In this document: positions 1 through 7,528 of the stretch, in pieces
Layout: each line of letters begins with the position of its first letter
Numbering within the stretch: position 1 is the first letter of the stretch
Source: Cyanothece sp. UBA12306
GTDB lineage: Bacteria > Cyanobacteriota > Cyanobacteriia > Cyanobacteriales > Microcystaceae
Assembly (NCBI GenBank): GCA_003448685.1
Contig: DLXW01000281.1
Location: 14,195 to 23,487 of the forward strand
DNA length: 9,293 nt
Direction of reading: 5' to 3'
Notes under the pieces: model-generated
Databases searched by the model: none
What the model saw: only the letters and a program-made list of their open reading frames with translations
Told to the model about the DNA's origin: nothing
Made by a program: the position numbers and the translations under genes

Positions 1-28
1 GCTTATTTTACCCGATAATTGCTCGTGA

Positions 29-808
<780 letters not shown>

Positions 809-831
809 CTAACTATAGAATATAGATCTTT

Positions 832-861
832 AGCATAAGCTGCGAATTATCTTTATGACAA
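832..861 (-). promoter_or_regulatory. Candidate promoter for the SDR gene
   Basis: Read on the minus strand, TTGTCA (861-856) is followed after 18 nt by TATGCT (837-832). The -35 box matches the sigma-70 consensus at five of six positions and the -10 box at four of six. The start would fall about 20-25 nt upstream of the SDR ATG. The -35 box belongs to an inverted repeat shared with the divergent promoter. Other AT-rich -10 candidates lie closer to the gene, for example around 812-825. Confidence 0.35.
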
Positions 862-927
862 CTTAAATCTAAAATTAAAAGTCTAGGGTATCATTATTAT
901 TTTTTTTTGTCAATGATCGTTGTCATA
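854..927. repeat. 9-bp inverted repeat spanning the divergent promoters
   Basis: TATGACAAC at 854-862 is the exact reverse complement of GTTGTCATA at 919-927, with 56 nt between the arms. Each arm contains the TTGTCA that serves as the candidate -35 box of the gene on its side, so the two divergent promoters are nearly symmetrical. The arms may be a shared binding site for one regulator, or only two similar -35 regions; the sequence alone cannot decide. Confidence 0.5.
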
Positions 928-948
928 TTGTTACATTTGCCTTAAAAT
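920..948 (+). promoter_or_regulatory. Candidate promoter for the small-protein operon
   Basis: TTGTCA (920-925), a 17-nt spacer, then TAAAAT (943-948): five of six matches in each box and the optimal spacing. It is the best sigma-70-like promoter in the window. Transcription would start near 954-956, inside the tandem repeat at 949-968, giving a leader of about 25 nt before the ATG at 981. Confidence 0.55.
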
Positions 949-968
949 AGTTTACATAAGTTTACATA
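949..968 (+). repeat. Two tandem copies of a 10-bp unit
   Basis: The unit AGTTTACATA occurs twice back to back (949-958 and 959-968). It overlaps the predicted transcription start and leader of the 981 gene. A 10-bp period places the copies on the same DNA face, which would suit a regulator site, but a chance AT-rich duplication is possible. Confidence 0.5.
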
Positions 969-980
969 AAGGACAAAATT

Positions 981-1106
981 ATGATCAATATTTTAATTGT
1001 CTTAGTCAGTTTCGTAGCTATATTGGTGGCTTTAAAAGCCATTCAAAGCCAAAAACAGTCAGAAATGGTTGTTATTCCGGTCAAAATTGACCAAAGGAGG
1101 TTTTAA
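981..1106 (+). CDS. 41-residue single-pass membrane peptide
   Basis: A small ORF of 41 codons starting with ATG at 981. AAGGA at 969-973 gives a Shine-Dalgarno with 7-nt spacing, and a good promoter lies at 920-948. Residues 2-18 (start MINILIVLVSF) form one hydrophobic helix long enough to cross the membrane. A short basic/polar stretch (KAIQSQKQSE) and a tail ending KIDQRRF follow. I recognise no family. Its last codons, AGG AGG TTT, supply the ribosome binding site of the next gene, so the two are probably translated together. Likely a membrane-anchored micropeptide. That it is a real gene is supported by promoter, ribosome binding site and position; its function is unknown. Confidence 0.6.
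   Translation: MINILIVLVSFVAILVALKAIQSQKQSEMVVIPVKIDQRRF
1095..1100 (+). promoter_or_regulatory. Ribosome binding site inside the upstream ORF
   Basis: A perfect AGGAGG lies 9 nt before the ATG at 1110 and also encodes the Arg-Arg pair near the end of the 41-residue peptide. It fixes the start of the DUF2949-like gene and implies translational coupling. Confidence 0.7.
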
Positions 1107-1109
1107 GCG

Positions 1110-1289
1110 ATGTTAGAAAGATTAATCCGTTTTCTACAAGATGACTTAAGCATTCCCCCTTCCCAAGTTGAGCTTGCTTTGCGCCACACTCAAGCTATTC
1201 CCCATCAGTTACCCATTAAACTGTGGCAATATGGACTGATTAATTTAGGACAATTAGAGCAGGTTTTAGATTGGCTAGAAGCAGCTTAG
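1110..1289 (+). CDS. DUF2949-like small cyanobacterial protein
   Basis: A 59-residue ORF starting MLERLIRFLQ, with the strongest ribosome binding site in the window. The ATG lies 3 nt after the stop of the upstream peptide. The protein has no membrane segment and looks all-helical: RLIRFLQDDL (4-13), then a helix over PSQVELALRHT (17-27), then LPIKLWQYGLINLGQLEQVLDWLEA (34-58). The pattern of IPPSQVELALR, then LPIKLWQYGLI, then a C-terminal LDWLE agrees with my memory of the cyanobacterial family DUF2949, which has about this length and no known function. It may be a small adaptor or helix-turn-helix-like protein, but no activity can be assigned. The partner peptide at 981 could anchor it to a membrane; that is speculation from gene pairing. 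Confidence 0.7.
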   Translation: MLERLIRFLQDDLSIPPSQVELALRHTQAIPHQLPIKLWQYGLINLGQLEQVLDWLEAA

Positions 1290-1322
1290 AATCTATTGGT
1301 AATCCCGAAATATACCCCATGA

Positions 1323-1356
1323 AAAAAGTCTTGATACTCTTCTTAGTCAACTTTTT
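1323..1356. terminator. Weak hairpin between convergent genes
   Basis: AAAAAG (1323-1328) pairs with CTTTTT (1351-1356) and TTGA (1331-1334) with TCAA (1347-1350), with a 2-nt bulge and a 12-nt loop. The stem is AT-rich, with A-runs on one arm and T-runs on the other, as expected of a terminator that works both ways. It lies 34 nt after the DUF2949-like gene and beyond the end of the photolyase gene on the opposite strand. Stability is modest. Confidence 0.3.
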
Positions 1357-1368
1357 GGCAATTGCTAT

Positions 1369-2823
1369 TTAATTTTTGCCTTTTATGGGGTCTAACAAAT
1401 TTTTAACTTCGCTATAGCGCCGTTTAAATTCCCTTTGCTGTTGTTTATGATCCACAATTGGTTGGGGATAACTATATTGATGACAGTCTAAAGGGGATAT
1501 TTTTCCAGTTACTAAATATTCTGAATCAAGAGAACTTAATTCTGGTAACCATTGCCGAATATACTCTCCATCAGGATCAAACTTTTGTGCCTGACTTGCT
1601 GGGTTAAAAATCCTTAGAGGTTTAGGATCCATCCCACTAGACGCACTCCATTGCCATCCTCCATTATTGGATGCCAAGTCACCATCAATTAGCTTTTGCA
1701 TGAAATATTTTTCTCCCCATTGCCAATTAATAATTAAATCTTTAGTCAAAAAACTAGCAACAATCATCCGACAACGATTGTGCATCCATCCTGTTTCGTT
1801 TAACTGTCTCATAGCAGCATCAACAATAGGATATCCAGTCTTTCCTTCACACCAAGCTTGAAAAAAATTTTGATTATTATCCCAAGGAAATATTTTCAGT
1901 TGTTCTCGATAGGAATTGTCTGCTAATTCAGGGAAAAAATATAAACAATGTTGATAAAATTCCCTCCAAGCTAATTCTTTTTGCCAAGTTAAGATGCTTT
2001 CTGTAACTTCATCGCTGCGACTATTTTCCATCGCTTTAGTAGTCGCTTGCCAAACAGTACGAATGCCGATAACACCGAATTTTAAAGCAGGACTAAGTTG
2101 AGATGTTCCCTTAATAAATGGTAAGTTACGTTGTTCTTGATAATAATTAATATTCGAATCGCAAAACTCATCTAATCTAACTTTAGCTGCTTTTTCTCCA
2201 GGAGGTAAAATTAATGGATTATTCCAACTATAACCTAAACTTTGAGCCGTAGGTAAATCAACAATATTTACTGTTTTAATTTGCTCTAATTCCTGATTAT
2301 TTAATCCTTCTAAATTATTTAATGGAGTCACAACAGATGGTTTAGATTGTTGCCACCAGTTTTTCCAAAAAGGAGTATAAACTTTGTAAGAATCATTCGA
2401 TTTTGTAAGAATTTCCCCAGGAAAATGTAACAATTGATCCCAATAGGTTTGTGAATTAATTCCTTGTTCTTTTAAAGCTTGTTTGACTTGCTCATCACGT
2501 TTTCTAGAATAAGGTTCAACATCTTGATTCCAAAATACTGCTTCTGCTTGCAATACTGCCGCTAAATCAGGGATAATTTGAGTTGGTTCTCCTTGAATAA
2601 ATAGTAATTTTCCTCCCAATTTTTGATAGCTTTGCTGTAATTCTTGCAAACAACCAAGCAGATAATTTATTCTAACAGGTGCTATATCATCTCGCTCTAA
2701 AATATTAGGATCAAAGCAAAAAAAACTCACTATTTTAGGCGTTATTTTTCTAGCTTCAAACAAGGCAATATTATCAGAAATTCGTAAATCTTTACGATGC
2801 CATAAAAGAATTAGTTTAGTCAT
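1369..2823 (-). CDS. phrA: Class I deoxyribodipyrimidine (CPD) photolyase
   Basis: A 484-residue light-driven enzyme that splits cyclobutane pyrimidine dimers using FADH-. The N-terminal alpha/beta antenna domain begins [15 protein letters not shown] (4-18); the helical FAD domain covers roughly 200-480. Visible landmarks are [10 protein letters not shown] (241-250), ELAWREFY (283-290), TGWMHNR (344-350) and [13 protein letters not shown] (380-392), followed by RIFNP (404-408). The length and numbering coincide with the Anacystis nidulans enzyme: E283 and N386 at the active site/flavin, and the electron-transfer tryptophans W390, W367 and W314 are all present. This fits the 8-HDF (deazaflavin) antenna type and argues against a cryptochrome. 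It is the last gene of the folK-Nudix-phr cluster, 17 nt after the Nudix stop, with no clear Shine-Dalgarno. The gene looks intact. Confidence 0.97.
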   Translation of the reverse strand: MTKLILLWHRKDLRISDNIALFEARKITPKIVSFFCFDPNILERDDIAPVRINYLLGCLQELQQSYQKLGGKLLFIQGEPTQIIPDLAAVLQAEAVFWNQDVEPYSRKRDEQVKQALKEQGINSQTYWDQLLHFPGEILTKSNDSYKVYTPFWKNWWQQSKPSVVTPLNNLEGLNNQELEQIKTVNIVDLPTAQSLGYSWNNPLILPPGEKAAKVRLDEFCDSNINYYQEQRNLPFIKGTSQLSPALKFGVIGIRTVWQATTKAMENSRSDEVTESILTWQKELAWREFYQHCLYFFPELADNSYREQLKIFPWDNNQNFFQAWCEGKTGYPIVDAAMRQLNETGWMHNRCRMIVASFLTKDLIINWQWGEKYFMQKLIDGDLASNNGGWQWSASSGMDPKPLRIFNPASQAQKFDPDGEYIRQWLPELSSLDSEYLVTGKISPLDCHQYSYPQPIVDHKQQQREFKRRYSEVKNLLDPIKGKN

Positions 2824-2840
2824 ATATTGAATTTATAAAT

Positions 2841-3395
2841 TTAACTTTTCTCTAAAAAAAGTTTGGCCATTAAAAAACTGGTAATTGATTTAGCATCCAC
2901 AAGTTCTCCTGTTGCGATCGCTGCTTCAAATTCAGAGAAAGTCATTAAAACAACTTCAATATCTTCATCCTCATCCTGAGTTGGGGGATTTTCTAATTTT
3001 TGCAAATCTTGAGCCAAAAAAGGATAAATATACTCATCCGAATAGCCAGGTGCTAGGGGAAATTTGCCTAAATAATGCCATTTATTGGCTTTATAGCCTG
3101 TTTCTTCGCATATTTCTCTTTTAATAGTCTCAGCCGGCTCTTCATTTGCTTCTAAGGTTCCTGCCGGAAATTCCAAAAGTCGCCCCTCCACTGCAAAGCG
3201 ATATTGCTTAACCAATACCAGTTTACCTTCTGATGTAATAGGAACAGCCAAAGCTCCCCCCGGGTGACGAATACATTCCCAGTCCCCTTCAACTCCATTA
3301 GGTAAACGCAAGGAATTTACATCAAAATTGAATTTGCGCCCCCGATAGAAAAGACGTTGTTGCAAATAGGTAGGGGGTTCTTTAGGAATAGACAT
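2841..3395 (-). CDS. Nudix hydrolase, ADP-ribose pyrophosphatase type
   Basis: A 184-residue soluble hydrolase of nucleoside-diphosphate-linked compounds. A perfect Nudix box GX5EX7REUXEEXGU lies at residues 79-101 (it starts GTLEANEE and ends REICEETGY); its glutamates bind the catalytic metal. Pro116 in LAPGYSDE lies 15 residues after the box, the position regarded as the mark of ADP-ribose pyrophosphatases, so ADP-ribose is the likely substrate, giving AMP and ribose 5-phosphate. The N-terminal FYRGRKFNFDV and the VKQYRFAVEG segment (62-71) also fit that group. It is the middle gene of a three-gene cluster: the start is 4 nt after the folK stop, and photolyase follows after 17 nt. No ribosome binding site is obvious, suggesting coupling to folK. 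Other sugar-nucleotide substrates are possible. Confidence 0.93.
   Translation of the reverse strand: MSIPKEPPTYLQQRLFYRGRKFNFDVNSLRLPNGVEGDWECIRHPGGALAVPITSEGKLVLVKQYRFAVEGRLLEFPAGTLEANEEPAETIKREICEETGYKANKWHYLGKFPLAPGYSDEYIYPFLAQDLQKLENPPTQDEDEDIEVVLMTFSEFEAAIATGELVDAKSITSFLMAKLFLEKS
2914..2921. repeat. HIP1 octamer
   Basis: GCGATCGC within the Nudix gene. HIP1 is a palindrome highly over-represented in many cyanobacterial genomes; five copies in a window this AT-rich are far above chance. Confidence 0.9.
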
Positions 3396-3399
3396 AAAA

Positions 3400-3897
3400 T
3401 TAATTTTCAGAAGTTTGATAAAGACTTACTCCAGAACAGTCTACCCCGTCAAGGAGTTGGATGATCGCTTTTTGAGTAACAGGATGTATCCAGTTTGGGG
3501 CAATTTCGGCCAAAGGAACCAAAACAAAAGCTCTACCTGTCATCGGTGGATGGGGAATTTGTAAGTTATCTGTATTGAGAATTAAATCTTCATATAACAG
3601 TAAATCTAAATCTAGAGTTCTGGGACCCCATTTTTCTCGGCGAATTCGCCCAAATTGCTGCTCAATCTTCAATAAAGTTTGTAATAGTTTTTCTGGAACT
3701 AAATTGGTTTTAAGGATGGCACAACCGTTAAGGTAATCTGGTTGGGGTGGTCCGATGGCAATAGTGCGATACCAGTGAGAACAAGATTTAACGGTAATTT
3801 CTGGAGATTGATCGAGAATTTTGAGAGTTTTTTCCAAGATGTCAAGGGAGTCCCCTAGATTACTACCTAAAGCGATCGCACATTCAGCCATTGTCAT
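3400..3897 (-). CDS. folK: 2-amino-4-hydroxy-6-hydroxymethyldihydropteridine pyrophosphokinase
   Basis: A 165-residue HPPK, which transfers pyrophosphate from ATP to 6-hydroxymethyl-7,8-dihydropterin, the step before dihydropteroate synthase in folate synthesis. The N-terminus AIALGSNLGD (7-16) is the usual first strand and loop. The signature KWGPRTLDLDLL (89-100) includes Asp96 and Asp98, equivalent to the two magnesium-binding aspartates of the E. coli enzyme. HPPMTGRAFVLVPLAEIAP (116-134) is the conserved segment after it. The size is normal for a single-domain enzyme, with no FolB or FolP fusion. It is the first gene of the folK-Nudix-phr cluster, with the promoter presumably in 3898-4101. 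A second ATG two codons in (3891) is an alternative start. Confidence 0.95.
   Translation of the reverse strand: MTMAECAIALGSNLGDSLDILEKTLKILDQSPEITVKSCSHWYRTIAIGPPQPDYLNGCAILKTNLVPEKLLQTLLKIEQQFGRIRREKWGPRTLDLDLLLYEDLILNTDNLQIPHPPMTGRAFVLVPLAEIAPNWIHPVTQKAIIQLLDGVDCSGVSLYQTSEN
3872..3879. repeat. HIP1 octamer
   Basis: GCGATCGC within the first codons of folK, at residues 7-9 of the protein. Confidence 0.9.
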
Positions 3898-3915
3898 TGA
3901 TTCTTTACCATTAAA

Positions 3916-3955
3916 AATAGGAGTACATAAAAACTACCAAGTAATAGGAGTTACT
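3916..3955. repeat. Short direct repeat plus hairpin upstream of folK
   Basis: AATAGGAGT occurs at 3916-3924 and again at 3943-3951, 27 nt apart. The second copy lies within a small stem-loop, AGTAA (3940-3944) with TTACT (3951-3955) around a 6-nt loop. This is the folK side of a 204-nt divergent intergenic region. I could not identify a convincing sigma-70 promoter for either folK or the che genes there; TAAAAT at 4007-4012 is a possible -10 box for the che genes without a matching -35. Confidence 0.3.
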
Positions 3956-4055
3956 CTTTTCCAGAGAATTATTGCAATTTATTAAATTTTGTCTAATAAA
4001 AAACCATAAAATCTTTCAGCGTTAAGGGTAAGATAAATTAAAGGAAGTTAGGTCG

Positions 4056-4073
4056 ATGCCGAATATCCATTGA
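4056..4073 (+). other. Five-codon leader ORF upstream of cheW
   Basis: AAGGAAG (4041-4047) stands 8 nt before an ATG that opens a 5-codon ORF (MPNIH) ending in TGA at 4073. cheW itself starts 28 nt later and has no visible Shine-Dalgarno. The arrangement could be a leader peptide that brings ribosomes close to cheW. It could also be a chance ATG after an unrelated purine run. Confidence 0.25.
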
Positions 4074-4101
4074 ATCTCTAAGATGCTTTGTAACCGATCC
4101 T

Positions 4102-4569
4102 ATGTTGCTACTTCTATTTCAGATTGGGGATGATAAATACGCCATTGACAGTGTCCAAGTGGTAGAAATCATTCCTCAAATCCCTTTCAGAAAAGTTTAT
4201 CAAGCTCCTAAACATGTAGCTGGGGTCTTTAATTATCGTGGGAAAATAGTACCGGCTATAGATTTATGTTACTTAATAAGTGGTCGAGCCAGTAGCAATT
4301 GCCTAAGTACCCGCATAATTATGGTAAATTACCCTCTCCCAGATGGACAAAATCGTTATCTCGGATTAATAGCAGAACAAGTAACTGACACTGTACATAA
4401 ACGAGATAGTGATTTAATGCCCACAGAGCTACCTTCAGATAGAGCAGGATATTTAGGAGAAATGATATCAGAATCTCAAGGAATGATTCAACGATTGCGA
4501 GTGGATAAATTACTGTCGGATTCACAACAGACATGGCTATTGCCCGAAAATCGGTCTGAACTAATATGA
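4102..4569 (+). CDS. cheW: CheW-like chemosensory coupling protein
   Basis: A 155-residue single CheW domain. It starts directly in the first beta strand (FQIGDDKYAIDSVQVVEIIP, 6-25) and has the conserved VAGVFNYRGKIVPAIDL (39-55), the equivalent of the NLRGxVVPVIDLR motif that contacts receptors and CheA. CheW has no catalysis; it links receptor tips to the P5 domain of the CheA kinase in the cytoplasmic array. The ATG at 4102 is the only standard start in the open frame back to the stop near 4036, and the domain begins right there, so the start is reliable despite the lack of a ribosome binding site. Its stop overlaps the cheR start by 4 nt (ATGA), so the pair is translationally coupled. 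No CheA lies nearby. Confidence 0.93.
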   Translation: MLLLLFQIGDDKYAIDSVQVVEIIPQIPFRKVYQAPKHVAGVFNYRGKIVPAIDLCYLISGRASSNCLSTRIIMVNYPLPDGQNRYLGLIAEQVTDTVHKRDSDLMPTELPSDRAGYLGEMISESQGMIQRLRVDKLLSDSQQTWLLPENRSELI

Positions 4570-5783
4570 ACACCGAACAACAAGAGATAGCAAAACTACT
4601 TAAAGCAAGAGTTGGCTTAGAAGATAGTAAGATTGGAACTCGTCAATTAACTAAGGCGATCGCTGTCCGACAGAAAGCTTGTGGTGTTAATGATCTACCG
4701 AGTTATTGGCGATACCTCGAGCGATCGCCCAGGGAATTTCAAGAACTCGTAGAAGAAATTGTGATTCCCGAAACTTGGTTTTTTCGCCATTGCGAAGCTT
4801 TTAACTTGTTACGGAAGCACGTTAAAAACGAATGGCTACCTAACCATCCCCAAAAAAAATTAAGAGTTCTCAGTTTACCTTGTTCTACAGGAGAAGAACC
4901 CTACTCCATTGCTATGACTTTGTTTGATGTTCCCTTGAGGCCACAACAATTTGAAATTGAGGGGATGGATATCAGTGAAACGGCTTTAGCTAAAGCTAAA
5001 CGGGGAATTTATGGCAGCAATTCTTTTCGGAGCCATGACTTTCCTGAAAACAAGCCTTTTTTTGCTAAAGGAACTGATCCATACCAAGTAGATATTTCAG
5101 TGCGCAATCAAGTTAAATTTAGACAAAATAATTTATTAAATACTTGGTTGCTTCAAGAACCCTATGATGTCGTCTTTTGTCGTCATTTATTGATTTATTT
5201 AGACAATAATGCTCGAAATCGCGCCATAGATATCCTAGAAAAAATTCTCTGTAACGGTGGACTTCTTTTTGTCGGTGCTGTTGAAACTACTCTCCTCAAT
5301 AGTCCCCCTTTCCGTTATATGCCCTATCCCTCAGCCTTTGCTTATCAAAAAGTTATTAAGCAATCTCCAACCGCGTCAACAAAAACTCCAGTTTTTCCTA
5401 AGACTACAGATGTATTTTCAGGAAAAAGACGAGATAAACTCAATCATAGAAATAATTTTGCTTCTAATGCCAAAAAAACTGCCATTTCTTTAGAAAATGC
5501 CAGAAATCTAGCTAATGAAGGTCAATTGCCAGCAGCAGCACAACAGTGTCAAAATTATCTTGAACAAAATCCCACCGATGCTTCAGCTTATTTATTACTA
5601 GGAGAAATAGAACAAGCTCGGGGAAATATTGACCAAGCTCAACGAGATTTCCAGAAAGCACTTTATCTCCAACCAGACTATCAAGAGGCTTTAATGCATT
5701 TGGCTTTACTCAAGGAAAGTCAAGGAGATATTCAAGGAGCTGCTGTCCTCAAAAAGCGAATCCAACGCCTACAAAATCCTTAA
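4566..5783 (+). CDS. cheR: CheR methyltransferase with C-terminal TPRs (WspC-like)
   Basis: A 405-residue cytoplasmic S-adenosylmethionine-dependent methyltransferase that methylates receptor glutamates for adaptation. The N-terminal helical CheR domain (1-75) ends with ETWFFRH (69-75). The SAM-binding domain shows LSLPCSTGEEPYSIAM (102-117), EGMDISETALAKAKRGIYG (132-150) and DVVFCRHLLIYLDN (201-214), all hallmark motifs. After a polar linker (about 264-305) come two or three tetratricopeptide repeats: LANEGQLPAAAQQCQNYLEQNP (315-336), AYLLLGEIEQARGNIDQAQRDFQKAL (341-366) and a third from residue 375. A CheR with a TPR tail is the layout of WspC in Wsp-type and related alternative-function systems; the tail probably serves protein contacts with the receptor or other array members, replacing pentapeptide tethering. 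It overlaps cheW by 4 nt and is followed by the receptor after 12 nt. Confidence 0.95.
   Translation: MNTEQQEIAKLLKARVGLEDSKIGTRQLTKAIAVRQKACGVNDLPSYWRYLERSPREFQELVEEIVIPETWFFRHCEAFNLLRKHVKNEWLPNHPQKKLRVLSLPCSTGEEPYSIAMTLFDVPLRPQQFEIEGMDISETALAKAKRGIYGSNSFRSHDFPENKPFFAKGTDPYQVDISVRNQVKFRQNNLLNTWLLQEPYDVVFCRHLLIYLDNNARNRAIDILEKILCNGGLLFVGAVETTLLNSPPFRYMPYPSAFAYQKVIKQSPTASTKTPVFPKTTDVFSGKRRDKLNHRNNFASNAKKTAISLENARNLANEGQLPAAAQQCQNYLEQNPTDASAYLLLGEIEQARGNIDQAQRDFQKALYLQPDYQEALMHLALLKESQGDIQGAAVLKKRIQRLQNP
4656..4663. repeat. HIP1 octamer
   Basis: GCGATCGC in the 5' part of cheR; a second copy follows 65 nt later. Confidence 0.9.
4721..4728. repeat. HIP1 octamer
   Basis: Second GCGATCGC in the 5' part of cheR, encoding part of the ERSPRE segment near residue 52. 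Confidence 0.9.
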
Positions 5784-5795
5784 TTGTCAAAATCT

Positions 5796-7490
5796 ATGAA
5801 TATTTTCAAGTTACTAACTATTCAATCAAAATTACTTAGCTTATTGATTTTTTCCGCTGTCATTATGGCTCTTGGTGCTGTTATGACTGGTTTTGGTATG
5901 TCTCAACTTTATCGAGAAGTCAAAAGAGTGGCTCAACAGGATTTGTCCTTGATTCAAAAATTTATTCAAATGCAGGAAAAGCAACTCGATCAAGTGGTTT
6001 TTTTTGAAAAAGCCTTCCGAGGTATTTACAGTGGACAAAATGCCTTTGGACAAGATTATTTTGAACAATCGAAAAATGATTTTAATAGTCGACATAGCGA
6101 GATTACTAGAGTAATCGAAGACTCCCAAAGTTTAATCCAAAAACAAATTAGGGAAGCAACTTCTGACGAAGAACGAAGTTCTTTTACGTCTATTGGAGAT
6201 ACCCTTAATCAATATGAACAGAGTTATTTAGAATATAACAATGGGGTTCAGCGAGCTTTTGGACTAATTGCTCAAAATCAGATTGCCCAAGCTAAACAAG
6301 CTGCCCAGAGCCTTCAAAACATACAAGAAGCACTCAAATTGGAACATACTGCACTCTTAAATGAAGTAGTTCAGTGGTCACAAACAGCAGCAGATCTTGC
6401 CAGAGAACATCAACAGAAAACAGTTTTATTGGTTTCATTGGTGTTCCTCATCGGGATTATCGCTAATATTATTTTAGGAGTGTGGATTACTAATAATATT
6501 ACCGAATCGTTGAAAAAGGCTGTAGAGGTAGCTGAAGAGGTTTCAGCCGGTAATCTGACAGCCGAAGTAAAAGTCAATTCCTCTGATGAAATTGGCAAAT
6601 TATTAGGAGCCCTCGGAACTATGATCGCTAACTTAAATTCTTTAATTTCCGAGGTACAACAATCAGGAATTCAAATTACCAGTTCAACCACCCAAATGTC
6701 GGCTTCGAGAAAGCAATTAGAAGCAACTTTAACCGAACAAATTGCTTCCACTAATGAAGTCACTACTACCGCTCAAGAAATTGCCAACACTTCCGAAGAA
6801 TTAGTTCATACCATGGAACAAATTACGGAAATGTCCCAAACTACCGCCGATGCAGCTAATCAAGGACAACACGATTTAGGCAGAATGGAACAAACTATGC
6901 GTCAATTAGCTGAAGCAACTACTTCCATCGCTTCTAAATTAGGAGTCATGAGTGAAAAAGCCCACAATATTAATAGTGTGGTTTTAACCATTACTAAAGT
7001 AGCTGATCAAACTAATTTACTCTCACTCAATGCCGCCATTGAAGCAGAAAAAGCCGGAGAATATGGGTCAGGATTTGCAGTTGTTGCTCGAGAAATTCGC
7101 CGCTTAGCCGATCAAACCGCAGTAGCAACGTTGGAAATTGAACAAATGGTTAAAGAAATGCAATCAGCCGTTTCTATGGGAGTAATGGAAATGGATAAAT
7201 TTAACAAGGAAGTGAGTAGTAGTGTGGAAGATGTCGGTAGCATTAGTCAACAAATTGCCCAAGTTATTGAACAGGTTCAAAGTATTACCCCTCGCTTTGA
7301 ATTAGTCAGCAAAAGTATGGAGGAACAAGCTAGCAGCGCTCAACATATTCGTGAAGCAATGGAACAATTAAGTGAAGGTTCTGAACAAACTGCCTATTCT
7401 TTACATGATACACACATTGTTCTCGAACGCTTAGATGATGCTGCCCAAGGATTACAATCAGAAATTTCAGTGTTTAAGGTAAAAGCTTAA
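5796..7490 (+). CDS. Methyl-accepting chemotaxis protein, two-TM receptor
   Basis: A 564-residue receptor with two membrane helices, TM1 about 13-35 and TM2 about 209-231. They enclose a periplasmic domain of about 170 residues that is nearly all helical (a four-helix-bundle-like sensor); I recognise no ligand-binding signature in it. A HAMP domain follows (about 232-284), then the long cytoplasmic coiled coil. The hairpin tip that binds CheW and CheA is clear at about 401-440, with [20 protein letters not shown] and then [15 protein letters not shown]. The chain ends EISVFKVKA without an NWETF-type pentapeptide, consistent with a CheR that uses TPRs instead. A TTG at 5784 directly after the cheR stop could extend it by four residues; I prefer the ATG at 5796, which leads straight into the MNIFKLL signal-anchor. 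No Shine-Dalgarno is clear, so coupling to cheR is likely. The ligand is unknown. Confidence 0.95.
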   Translation: MNIFKLLTIQSKLLSLLIFSAVIMALGAVMTGFGMSQLYREVKRVAQQDLSLIQKFIQMQEKQLDQVVFFEKAFRGIYSGQNAFGQDYFEQSKNDFNSRHSEITRVIEDSQSLIQKQIREATSDEERSSFTSIGDTLNQYEQSYLEYNNGVQRAFGLIAQNQIAQAKQAAQSLQNIQEALKLEHTALLNEVVQWSQTAADLAREHQQKTVLLVSLVFLIGIIANIILGVWITNNITESLKKAVEVAEEVSAGNLTAEVKVNSSDEIGKLLGALGTMIANLNSLISEVQQSGIQITSSTTQMSASRKQLEATLTEQIASTNEVTTTAQEIANTSEELVHTMEQITEMSQTTADAANQGQHDLGRMEQTMRQLAEATTSIASKLGVMSEKAHNINSVVLTITKVADQTNLLSLNAAIEAEKAGEYGSGFAVVAREIRRLADQTAVATLEIEQMVKEMQSAVSMGVMEMDKFNKEVSSSVEDVGSISQQIAQVIEQVQSITPRFELVSKSMEEQASSAQHIREAMEQLSEGSEQTAYSLHDTHIVLERLDDAAQGLQSEISVFKVKA

Positions 7491-7528
7491 AATTAAGGAA
7501 TAAGCAACAGGTAACCAGGGAATAGAAT

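Noticed and set aside
1319..1372. 17-codon ORF beginning MKKVLILFLVNF on the plus strand after the DUF2949-like gene.
   Set aside because: No ribosome binding site, very short, overlaps a terminator-like hairpin and the end of the photolyase gene; its hydrophobic look follows from the AT-rich sequence.
1369..2823. Photolyase as a cryptochrome or (6-4) photolyase.
   Set aside because: The [20 protein letters not shown] segment, N386 and the intact tryptophan triad follow the class I CPD photolyase of A. nidulans, and there is no C-terminal extension.
4083..4133. 16-codon ORF overlapping the cheW start in another frame (ATG at 4083).
   Set aside because: No Shine-Dalgarno and out of frame with a certain CheW domain; most likely chance.
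5784..5795. TTG start for the chemoreceptor, directly after the cheR stop.
   Set aside because: Possible, but it adds only four residues, and the ATG at 5796 leads directly into the signal-anchor helix.
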